64,000 bases of DNA from Hydractinia symbiolongicarpus (lineage: Eukaryota; Cnidaria; Hydrozoa; Anthoathecata; Hydractiniidae): the NCBI RefSeq assembly GCF_029227915.1, contig NC_079877.1:12647351-12711350 (forward strand), written 5' to 3'. The notes under the pieces were generated by a model that did no database searches, was not told the DNA's origin, and was given only the letters and a program-made list of their open reading frames with translations. The position numbers and the translations under genes were made by a program. Below are positions 46,138 to 55,880 of this stretch, one piece after another; position 1 is the stretch's first letter, and every line of letters begins with the position of its first letter.

Positions 46138-48950
46138 TCAACACTTGACTTTTGTAAATATCAACGCCCTCCTCCAAGCATTGCCTACAGTCGTCAAAAG
46201 TGATAGACTTTCTTTGGTCACACATCCTTTTACGCCCTTCGCTTTGCGATCACCGCCCTCTTTTGTGAGGCTCTTATAGGCATAGAGTTTGGCTCTTAGG
46301 GTGATAAACTCTGTCATGATTTTTCTTGCTAGTTCGTCCTTCATCAGGCCAACCACCTTCTTGTTTTTCCCTATTGAGAGAGGCCTGTTATCGTCCGGAC
46401 TATACGCACTCGTGTCAAAACATTTCTCAACTTCTTTTGCAATATCCCTGTAAAAGTCCTCTGTGCGTATGTGGTACACAAATGAGTCCGTATCCATGTA
46501 GCATAGCTGTAATTTGCTACCCTGTTTGGGCTGTATATAGTCGTAGTGGAAGTCGTACATGATCAGCTTTGACATGTCCAGTATGGCCTGCCCTATATAC
46601 CCTGCCCTATATATATTCTTACTGAATCGGCTTCCACTCAACTTATTATGGGTATCGTGTAGCCTTGAGGGTAGTCGATGTCAACCTGTAAAATGTACCC
46701 ATGCTTGTTCTTTTCAACGAGCTTCTCGATTCGCTTTTCTGTAAATGCCTCAACGTGGGAGATCCATTTGAAGCCATCCACTAGTAGATCTTGACGCATT
46801 GCCATCCGTATAGGTTGTTGGCATCGAGATATAGGATTCAACCTCTGGATCGTACTGGTCTCCCATGTACTTGTTATTAGCCTTGGCATACCGATGTACA
46901 GCCTGGGTTATGCCTCCTAGGATACCTTTTTTAAACATTAATAGCTAAGCCGGGTGCACTGTAAAAGTGCGCAGGATCAAGCTTGTAGTTTGTCAAGCAC
47001 ACGTCCCGGAACGTTTCAAATACGTCGGCCAATAATAGGACGTCCATGGTCAGGTAGATGTCATGATAGTCGCTCATAGTGACTACATCACCCTCCGGGG
47101 TAATACAATTACATACCTTTTTAGCATAGATATAGTCCCTGTCGCTGATAACCTTCATGTTCAGCTCGCTGTAGAACGCCTCCCTTTGAGGTAGTCCCGA
47201 CCCTTCGAATCGCTGCCATCCATCCACATACTCAAAAGAGTAGAAGCATCAGTCGAAATGTATCATCTTTGTCGATGAACTTTGCCATGAATGGTACGTT
47301 TGCCTATACCTGGTCCCGATTAAGTTGCTTGGTGGTACTTGAGTTGCAATTTTTACACCAGAATTTTGCGTCTATGCTCTGGAATTCCAGACAAGTATCT
47401 TCACACTGGTGGCATTTCATACTGGCGGCGGTTGTCCCGATTAAATTGCTCGCTAACTTGTCCAGACTGGAGAGCACGAATCGACAGCTATCGATGAACC
47501 TAATCTCGATCTTCTTGTACGCCCCAACATTACCATATTCCATGCCTGCAAGTGGTACCTTGAGTTTAACGTTGAAACTGATATAATTTTCAGTATTCTC
47601 GGCTACGCATCCAATGTCCTGGGTGTCGTACTTTTCACCCAGTTCCCGTATGAAAAGAGGTGCATCATACCCGCTTAGATTGTGGAATATCACGGGTATG
47701 TGACTAGGTATCTTGTATTTGAGGTTACAGCTAATATGCGCCGCGCCTTTATACAGAACCGTATAGTGACAATGGTCTCGAACTTTGCAGTTATTCTCAC
47801 ATCCGTCAAATGGCTTCAAACATATATGGCATTCTGTGGCCTCGTTGTGCTCTCTTTTTAACACCTCCGTCAGTTCCAACATGAGTTACTGTGGGTAGGT
47901 ATTATATAGCCGCTTCACCTCCTCCTCCAGATGGTTAACGAGCTTTGTGACACAGTCCTTGCCTCCGTAGACTGTTAGGGGATCTGGTACACTTCCGTAG
48001 TAGGGTCTCAGCTTGGTGATTCTTTGTACATCTTTTTCAATCTTTGTATGGAGCTGGGACTCGATGACGCCCCACTTTAAACATTCCTCGTCTTCATTTT
48101 TTGGGTTAATAATTGCCTTTTTCGAAGCTATCCACTTAGGTGCTTCTATATACGATGAACCCCTTGTTAGCTGCAACTTATGGAAATATATGTATGTATG
48201 ATTCGAGTAATCGTGAAGCCACTCTGGGGTAACGCAGAATATTCCACGTCCGTTTTAATTGATGTAAACATCCTATCCAGCATGTCGTCTACGTCGCTAC
48301 CCTGGAAGATTGATGTCATATTACTGTTAAAGGCCTTCTCCACCTCAATGTACTCGTCGTTAGCCTCCTCCAAGTTTGTTTTCTTCCTCCATATTATCCA
48401 CAAGGACAGCTGTACTTTTGCTGATCCCATTTCCTCTACCTGCTCTTCGATCAAGGTTTTGGAAACTTCGAAATGTCTTGTGGAGCGCATGCTTATGTTC
48501 ATGAGGTGTAAAATCTTGCCCCGGTTGGTCATACAGATTTTAAATATCTTCAAGGTAGTCTTCCTCAGTCTCTTTTTTTTTTTTTGCCACCTCATCATGA
48601 AGTGTAGGTCTTGCGTTAGCTGTCCTATTATTGAGATCCATCACCTAACGCTTGAATGACGCATATGTTCTCTCTTATCCCCGACAAGCGAACGATTTTT
48701 CGACAGTTCCTGTTTCTCGAAGAGGTCCATCTCAGATGGGGGCAATAGCCAGTTGTGCCACTCCCGGATTTTACCTCCTATACTTGGACGGGTCTTTAGC
48801 ATCTCTTGCCTCTCAAAGATGTCCATATCCTCCGGTGTTATAGGTTTAACTGGCTTTCGTTGTACATTCTCTAACATATCCACTAATTCAGCTTTACGTA
48901 GCCTGTAATACCCCGTAAGCCCACGGCTTTTCACGATATCACCTAATTGT
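46138..48950 (-). pseudogene. Protein-primed DNA polymerase B of the Polinton, deleted and frameshifted
   Basis: Reading right to left there are a SAP-like start (GLTGYYRLRKAELVDML), a middle block (LTRGSSYIEAPKW, SDEECLKWGV-like), a zinc knuckle (CHICLKPF, RDHCHY), an exonuclease-type FHNLSGYDAPLF, the SDYHDIYLTMDVLLLADVFE block, a KANNKYM region, and the palm YMDTDSF near 46490. Breaks are an in-frame TAA at 47886-47888, shifts near 47230, 46935 and 46750, and a missing segment around 46640 that removes the central palm (the part between DIDYPQGY and SRFSKN-like). The product would replicate the element from terminal proteins; this copy cannot. Confidence 0.8.
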
Positions 48951-48960
48951 TTTACAGTGC

Positions 48961-49740
48961 GTGTTCTTTTTTTGTATGGAAATCATTTTTCCCAGAGGAT
49001 TTCATCACGGTCAAAAACTAACGTAGTCTGTTCACCTCTTTACTGCGTATGCGTTGATTTTTGATGACGTCATCATTATGTAGGGGAATTCCCCTCTAGG
49101 TGCGCTAGAATGTTTTGGACTCTTTTGCAGTATGATTTTTAATATGCATGACTAGGCACGGTATATTAGGGACTTACCCTTGAATTCCACGAGTCAACAC
49201 TGCATGATAAAGATTTGTTGTGTTTGACTGTGGGTGTTTGCAATGTGCGTGCGCGACTGCGCCAGAACATACATTTCTCTATCTCTCAGGTGTAGTTAAA
49301 ATGTATACATCGCACGAACGGAAAATTTTAGTAGAATCGAGTTCAGCTTGTCAGGAACGACAGGGTGGAAAATTATTCAGCCATCAGATTATATTTTGTG
49401 AGAATTGCGCAAAGTGTGTTTACTTTCTGTATTAAAATGTGCGCATGAAGTGGAAATTCTAACAAATTTTTTTCTGTTCTTTCCTGCGTTCTGTTGCGCA
49501 TTAAGTTTTCTTGAAGAGGCAAATAGCATTAATGCGTGCACCTTGAACCGTTAAAGAGTGGACTTCGGGTTCGCAGGAGACGCAAGCTTGATAAGGGTAT
49601 TCGAGATACAAACGATCCACTGTGGTTTTAAATTGTTTTTGCTAAAAATGGTTAATATGTAAAGTATAGAATCGGGTATATATTTCTATGTGCCTAATTA
49701 TAATTTACAGTATTTATAGATAATATTTTTAGAAATTTCT
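48961..49740. other. Right flank of the Polinton
   Basis: No gene. A 14-bp palindrome AGGGGAATTCCCCT lies near 49082-49095. Short frames are not convincing. Confidence 0.4.
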
Positions 49741-49747
49741 TATTTTG

Positions 49748-50236
49748 CTATAAATAAGGATTGGTAAAAATAGACTGAAGTTCTTCAATCTCTTCTTGTA
49801 GTGTTTTCTCCTCTATGTTGGTAACAATTGAGAAGAACTCTTGAAACAGTCTGTAAGATTTAATCGCAGCTCGATATTTTCCTGTCCATAAAAAAGTTCT
49901 AACTATTCTACGACTGTGTAAAATGTCCGTCGTGCTTAGCGGGTCCAGGCTATTTATGAAATCAAAGTTCTCGTTGCCTTCACTTCTGAAGATATTTGCA
50001 TCCGTTAGTAAGTTTGTTATGTATGGTTTCAAGATTTTCCAGAATTTTTCTTTTTCCTGACTTGTCCAAAAGCTTTCGCTATCGAGTACCAATTTCTTTT
50101 CTTTAGAAGAAGCGATTTGTAGTTGAAACTGAAATCGCACCTTTTTAGATTTTATTGGCTGTGTTACAGTATCCATAAACCAATGAAAAACAAGCATGCT
50201 TTTCTTCATAATTTCGTCGGTCAGCATTTTGTTCAA
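49748..50236 (-). CDS. Hypothetical protein, 159-162 aa
   Basis: The open frame is long for AT-rich DNA. The best ATG gives 159 aa (MLTDEIMKKS start). It is helical and charged (SFWTSQEKEKFWKIL). An acceptor TTTTCAG at about 50244 would force a different frame, so any splice link to the ORF upstream is not supported. No family recognised. Confidence 0.35.
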   Translation of the reverse strand: MNKMLTDEIMKKSMLVFHWFMDTVTQPIKSKKVRFQFQLQIASSKEKKLVLDSESFWTSQEKEKFWKILKPYITNLLTDANIFRSEGNENFDFINSLDPLSTTDILHSRRIVRTFLWTGKYRAAIKSYRLFQEFFSIVTNIEEKTLQEEIEELQSIFTNPYL

Positions 50237-50584
50237 ACGTCACTGAAAATAATGGTGAGTTAAAATGAAAGCTTGTTCTGACGGACGAACATGACAATCC
50301 TAAGTAATGGGTTATGACTAAAGATTTGAGGCCTGGGGTGAGCAAATAGATGGGCAAATAGATTTATCAGGATTAAAATAAAAATTACGGCTGGCAAAGA
50401 AACGTTACCTCAAGGGTAGAAAAGTTTGCTCAAGAAAAGTTTGCGGAAAAATCTTTTTTCGTTTTAAGAAAATTAAAAATTATAAACACAACAACTATGT
50501 TTTTTTTTTAATTTAAAGTTTTAACTTTATCGCAGTGCAATGTAGAAAAATAGAAAACAAAACAAAACAAAAAAATAACTTTAC

Positions 50585-50998
50585 CTATTTCGTTCTTTTG
50601 ATAACTGTTAACAAAATCTTTTCACCGCAAAGATTTCGTCTTTTTGTGCTATCGTTAAATCATTAATAAAAGGCAGATTATTTTCTTCGCGTCGTGCTAT
50701 TCTTTCCCATATGTTAATATTTATAGTACTCTCTCACACTTGAATTAGCAGGAATGTTTTTTACTTCTTCTGTATGATGAGTTAAACTTCCTTCCCAGAA
50801 TTTTGAGTCGACGTTAAGGGTTAATTGATGTAATTGTTTCAAAAAAACCTCAGTTTCCTTGGGAAGGTTGCTTCCATAATAAAAATTATAAGAATCGTAA
50901 GAATCACGTGTACATTTGAGTTCATTTATACATAATACCAAGATATATAACATTAAAAAAAATATTAGGAACGTGAAACTAAGTTGTTTTACTCGCAT
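50585..50998 (-). pseudogene. Hypothetical type II membrane protein, apparently frameshifted
   Basis: From ATG 50998 the frame gives a short cytoplasmic start, a strong membrane segment (FTFLIFFLMLYILVL) and a lumenal stem, ending at a stop at 50714. One base earlier or later, the frame continues as NIWERIARREENNLPF and on toward a donor (AATAG|GTAAAG) near 50585, so there may be a one-base indel in an otherwise longer gene. No family recognised. Confidence 0.3.
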
Positions 50999-53282
50999 TC
51001 TTCGTTTATAAGAGAATGGCGCGCTCAATTTTAAAATTATCACTTGCGAAACACGTGCAAGCATATTGGAAAACACGTGCGCGATAATTAGACAGCACTG
51101 GCATGTCACATGTTAATCGGAATACACCAAGGACACAATGTACATATATTCACATACAATTCATCTCGACAAAAAGTATTTTGTGGTTTCCTGAACATTT
51201 TTTAACTGTTTTGCATGTTAATTAGCCTCTGATGATTTGGATCTGTAAAAAATGGGCGGAAAACCTATTTTTGGTGGCACAAGTAACTGAAGCTTTTATA
51301 CAAAGTACGCTTTTATAACAACAACAAGCAAGGCTGGAAATAACCGCGACAAAAAAATCAAGGCCAAAAACATACTGACTTTTTTTTCTGAAATGAAGGC
51401 GGAGTAAGACATGTCGATACAATTCCTAATAAAAAAAGTAGACATTGTTTTTAATCCATTATATTATAGTGATGGCTTCTTTGTTCTCCTTTAATATAAG
51501 ACACGTGTCAGTTTTTTCTTCAATCTAGCTGTTTTAAAAGTTGAGCAAAAGGTACACAGCTTCGTGTTTGCTGTAAAAATTAATAAACAAATGTTTAAAA
51601 TTTACATCGGTTAAAGCTAAGTTTCTTGTTTGATATACAACCTCCATCCCAATACCTGTGGTGTCATTTCATAAAAGAATGCATAAAAGGCGCCACAAAC
51701 TCTTGCATCTAGATTATTTCATTAAAAAAATATGTCCAGTATGTGACCGACAAATTAAGAAATGAGCGGTTAAAAGCGTCGTAAATACCCTCGTTACCAG
51801 GGAACGAGGATGCGCCGTGAATTTTGGAAAATTCTTTCTTTTGGCATCTTTTCTGTCATCGGGTCGGTAATAGACATAAGATGCCCTGGGTACGAAGTTT
51901 AAGATTAGTCCTTAAAAAACAAGAAAGCCTAGGACCGTAGCAGTTGTACTCGCCTTGTTCATATAGCCTTTTGTCTTTTTTTCACAGGGTCGTGTTGTTT
52001 TTAAAATATCAATTTATGTACAACAATCTTGTAAGTAAAAACATGATGTGTCTGCAAGCAGATTCCCCCATGCTGCGAAATTTATCCTGTAGCAGTATTG
52101 ATAATAGAAAATTCCTGCTGTGAATAAAAAAATACCTAATATGAAAATTAAAGATCTAAAGACGTTTGTCCTCTTCTGTTGCCACGTTGACGGATGACCA
52201 TAAAATAATAAACAAACAAAACATGAAATACGTGTAAGACCTATTCTATACCAGCGAGAGGAAAAAGCTCTGGAGACTACAGGTTGACTGGTTTGCGGTA
52301 GCGCTGAAACCCTGGCTGATGACGGGCCCTTTTATTTTTATCACACGTTATGACCTATACGCTTTATTTAGAATTCACATTATTTTAACTTTTGGAGTGT
52401 AGTTTACGCTAGGAATGATAAAGACCTTTTTATAACTTTTCGATTCAAAATACCGACGACATTATCTTGGTTCTAAAAACTTAACTTTGAAGGTTTTTTA
52501 GTAACATTTCTCTTACAAAAACCTTTTAATTACAACTAATTCTACACTTTAATTCTAATATTTTACAACTAATTCTTCAGCAAGTGAACTAATCAAAGAA
52601 ACAAAGTCATTTGAAACATCCAGCTAATTGACTTTTGCTTGTAACCCTACAATCCGATATATTTTTTAATCTAAAGATGAAGTGAAGCTTATCACATACA
52701 CTAATGTCTGTAGAAACTGAAACAGCTTCCGTTTACTTTTGCACATGGTTCCAAAACTTGCAAAAAGCAGTATACAAGGAAGTTCTGAAATTCTTCCTGC
52801 TTTGGAGGACACGTGTTATATAAAAACAAAAACGGCTAGAATGATTTAATAACCAGCCTTACTGGGCATGGTATTACAGGATGGGTTTAGAAGTGGAAAG
52901 AGTTCGACGTCTAAATTACCATCCATGACTTGTAATTTCCTTGGTTCTTATTTCTTTTAGCATAGTTTGCTAAGTTTTTGGCGAAAAATAATGCATAAAA
53001 ATAAACAGGGACCACGGCGTTTCTGGTCTGCATTTTTATTATAAAACTGTTTTCTGCGGGACGCAAGATTGATTAGGCATGGTTTCTACTGCCGAACAAA
53101 ATAGTTATTTAAAATTTGGTTGCCACGAGTTTATAACAGGAAATCTGAAACATAATTATTTTTAAATAAAAAACATTTCAGAAATTTCTCTTCTGAATAT
53201 AAGGTTGTTTTCCAACGATTTCAAAAAATATACAAAAGACATTTCTTACGCGTGCTAATTAATGGAAACCACGCTTGCATAA
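50999..53282. other. Intergenic; one MITE-like element
   Basis: No gene is recognised. A MITE-like element is at 51786-51899. A further stretch near 52250-52330 has the flavour of a dispersed repeat (AAAAAGCTCTGGAGACTACAG) but I cannot bound it. Confidence 0.4.
51786..51899. mobile_element. Short MITE-like element
   Basis: The ends are imperfect inverted repeats: TACCCTCGTTACCAGGG on the left and AACTTCGTACCCAGGG (read on the minus strand) on the right. No coding content. Confidence 0.4.
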
Positions 53283-53290
53283 GATCTCGT
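53283..53290. other. Left target-site duplication GATCTCGT
   Basis: Identical to 58175-58182 on the other side of the transposon. The length of 8 bp is the size known for Merlin/IS1595-type elements. Confidence 0.88.
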
Positions 53291-53388
53291 GGAGCGGTTT
53301 TAGAATTTCCCCTTTACAGCAGAAGACAGTAATGCAAATAACCAACGACCAACTATCATATTATTTAAAATTATTTATCTAAGTATTT

Positions 53389-53700
53389 GTTATCATTCAA
53401 CGACCAACGACGACAATCAAGAAAAAGTATTTGTTATCATCCAATGGCCAACGACCAACGACCAACGATGACAATCAAGAAAAAGTAATTGTTATCATCC
53501 AATGGCCAACGACCAACGACCAACGATGACAATCAGGAAAAAGTATTTGTTATCATCCAACGGCCAACGACCAACGACCAACGATGACAATCAGGAAAAA
53601 GTATTTGTTATCATCCAACGGCCAACGACCAACGACCAACGATGACAATTAGGAAAAAGTATTTGTTATGGTCCAACGACCAACTACCAACGAAACGGTT
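53389..53700. repeat. 58-bp minisatellite with CCAACGA sub-repeats
   Basis: About five units with anchor TTGTTATC at 53431, 53489, 53547, 53605 and 53663, exactly 58 bp apart. Each unit has two or three CCAACGA words followed by TGACAATCAGGAAAAAGTA or a close variant. It lies inside the left end of the transposon. The CCAACGA word matches the subterminal motif at both ends, so it could be an amplified transposase-binding site. Confidence 0.9.
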
Positions 53701-54155
53701 ACGAGCAACAAATGGTTACGAGCCAACGGCCAACGACCAACGATAATTATATAAATCTATAAATCCTAGTAGGTGGATAAAACATTTTAAAATTTTAAAA
53801 TTTCATATTTACTGCAAATTAAATACACAATAATAGCCTGGTGATAAATTGTTTAAAAGGATTCCCGCATAGAATTTATAGTTAATATTTTTTGTTCTTG
53901 TCAAATTCAAGATTAAAATATATCTGCAAGGACAGTCGAATTGATTTCAAATATCAGTTTGTACAGAACGAAAAATTTCAATTCTTCTATCCGTCTGTTC
54001 TTGAGTGGAAATGTATCTAAACTCAAATGGAAATCTTTAAAGTTAAATAATAAGAACGAAGAAAAAGGCTTTTTTTAAAATTGCAACAAAATTTTTGAAA
54101 AACTTTTTATCTTGTAATTGAAATTAGGAATCCATTGAAAAAATCCGAAAATAAA

Positions 54156-55193
54156 TTATGAAAATGCGAAAATTTCATCCGACAAATACACAGAAGATAA
54201 GTCGCAAATGAATTTCGAAAATAAATCTTGATCCTTGTTAGCATATCTCCACATAAATTCCGCCATGTAAGATGAAAAGTGGGATTTTTTTACTCCAAAT
54301 GATGGTAATGTTGATTTAACTTGCCTCCAGTGTCCTTCAATTTTATTTGTATGATCTCCGTTACAGTTAACAAATTCAACTGAGTGGTTAACTTTTAAAT
54401 GTTCAAAATCTAATTCACTTAAAATATCATATGGTTTCCAAAAATCTGAAACTATAGTTGTACCAGGCAGGATCCAATTTTTTATTATAGGTATCAGCGT
54501 CTCTCTGTCTCTCTTTTCTACCGCTACAAGAAAGTTCTTTCGCGATTCTTCTTCTATACCACCAAAAACCCACTGTCCATCTACACGATGGCCCCTGTGG
54601 TATTTACGCTTTCCAAACTTACTTTCGTCAATTTGAACTCGTACACCTTTACCGCCAATCTTTGATGAATTTTGGAAGAGTAATACTTCACACGTTTCTC
54701 GGCAAAACATATCCCAGTCAACAGCAGTAGAACTTGATATGCACATTTGTTTGGCTATTTGATTTTGATCGATACCAGTGGTCCACCAATACGTCATTTC
54801 AATCACCTCTTCTATCGTCAAATTAGACTTTTCAAACCAGCTACCTTTGCGAATTGACGTTTCAACAAAATGACCATTCTTTTGGCAACGCCATCTAATT
54901 CCATCTGAACTTTTGCACTTAGACAAGATCATGTCATTGTTACATTTATCGCATTTTCTTTGTTTGATTAACAAATTGTTATCAAAACACCACGATAAGG
55001 CATTCTCTTTGGTATTCGTGATGTTTGTGATTAAGTATTTGTGTGTTGTAAATGCTGTTTTATCGGATGAGCGGATAAAACGATCATAACTGTTATGAGA
55101 AGGTCCAAATTGCGTAGACTTGTCATGACTAACACTATTGACACCACATTGTGTCCCCCGGCTTCTTAATCTTTTTAACGGTGGGTAATCCAT
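54156..55193 (-). CDS. Merlin/IS1595-family (ISXO2-like) DDE transposase
   Basis: 345 aa in one exon, uninterrupted. A zinc-ribbon-like start has Cys81, Cys84, Cys93, Cys103 and a nearby His108. A helical DNA-binding part precedes the catalytic core. The core has QIDESKFGKRKYHRGH with Asp189, the conserved WVFGGIEE block, SDFWKPY with Asp250 and TNKIEGHWR with Glu286: the full DDE triad of the ISXO2-like domain. In the Merlin superfamily this enzyme cuts at the terminal repeats and makes 8- to 9-bp duplications. It should act in the nucleus on its own ends. The start is the first ATG after an upstream stop. Nothing is missing, so the element may be autonomous. Confidence 0.93.
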   Translation of the reverse strand: MDYPPLKRLRSRGTQCGVNSVSHDKSTQFGPSHNSYDRFIRSSDKTAFTTHKYLITNITNTKENALSWCFDNNLLIKQRKCDKCNNDMILSKCKSSDGIRWRCQKNGHFVETSIRKGSWFEKSNLTIEEVIEMTYWWTTGIDQNQIAKQMCISSSTAVDWDMFCRETCEVLLFQNSSKIGGKGVRVQIDESKFGKRKYHRGHRVDGQWVFGGIEEESRKNFLVAVEKRDRETLIPIIKNWILPGTTIVSDFWKPYDILSELDFEHLKVNHSVEFVNCNGDHTNKIEGHWRQVKSTLPSFGVKKSHFSSYMAEFMWRYANKDQDLFSKFICDLSSVYLSDEIFAFS

Positions 55194-55880
55194 GCTATGA
55201 TTTAATCAGAAATTAATCAACTTCTTTGCAAGTTATTGAAATTATTGTATCAAAGAATATTTGTAGATTTGAAAAACGAATAATGAATCGTTAAATTGTA
55301 ATATAATTATAAAATAATAGAAAATGTACTTACTATGGTCCCTTACTGTAATTTCTCAGGCAGAGTATTTGTCATTCGCGATACACAGAAAAGCTTATGT
55401 CAGATAACGGGACGTTAATGAATTCCCTACATTGCATAATTTTAGCTACTCTTGCAGTGTTAAAAGATTCATCAAAAACACATGACTTGTCTTCAGAAAC
55501 TTTTTTTACAATTACTCATATTAATCATACAGAAAATAAGAAAACGTGATTAAATTTAAGCAATACAAATAATAGTAAAAACATGCTGAACACAACTCAA
55601 ATGTTACGCAACTTTCCGAACAGTGTTTATACTTTTTCATGTACAAGCAATTTTTTATAAGAAACTGTTGTTATTTTTCGAGCATTTTTTGCCTCGGCAT
55701 ATCTGTATACAATTTGTCAATCGAGTAAAATAAGTTTTATTAAAATTTACAATTTTAAACCCGATTAACTTTGTTATAGCTAACCTATATATTTTGGTGT
55801 TGATAAATTTGTAAACTTTTTTATAAGTAAGAACGACTTATTCTATGGATATAGAAAAAGGATTATTTGAAAAATTTTTG
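55194..55880. other. Spacer between the two transposon genes
   Basis: AT-rich, with no recognised feature. It should hold the transposase promoter and the 3' flank of the ATPase gene. Confidence 0.45.

Larger units (their letters stand above)
35600..48960. mobile_element. Decayed Polinton/Maverick element
   Basis: About 13.4 kb of sequence less AT-rich than its flanks carries the Polinton gene set: retrovirus-like integrase, A32-type packaging ATPase, double-jelly-roll major capsid protein, protein-primed DNA polymerase B, and several ORFs I associate with cnidarian Polintons. Genes lie on both strands. Nearly all are interrupted by frameshifts or in-frame stops and the polymerase has lost its centre, so the copy is dead. 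I could not find the terminal inverted repeats or the target duplication, so the limits are approximate. Polintons are virus-like DNA transposons related to adintoviruses. Confidence 0.88.

Noticed and set aside
49490-49600. Possible tRNA-like stretch near GGACTTCGGGTTCGCAGG
   Set aside because: A GGGTTCG word is present, but no cloverleaf with proper acceptor and anticodon arms can be formed.
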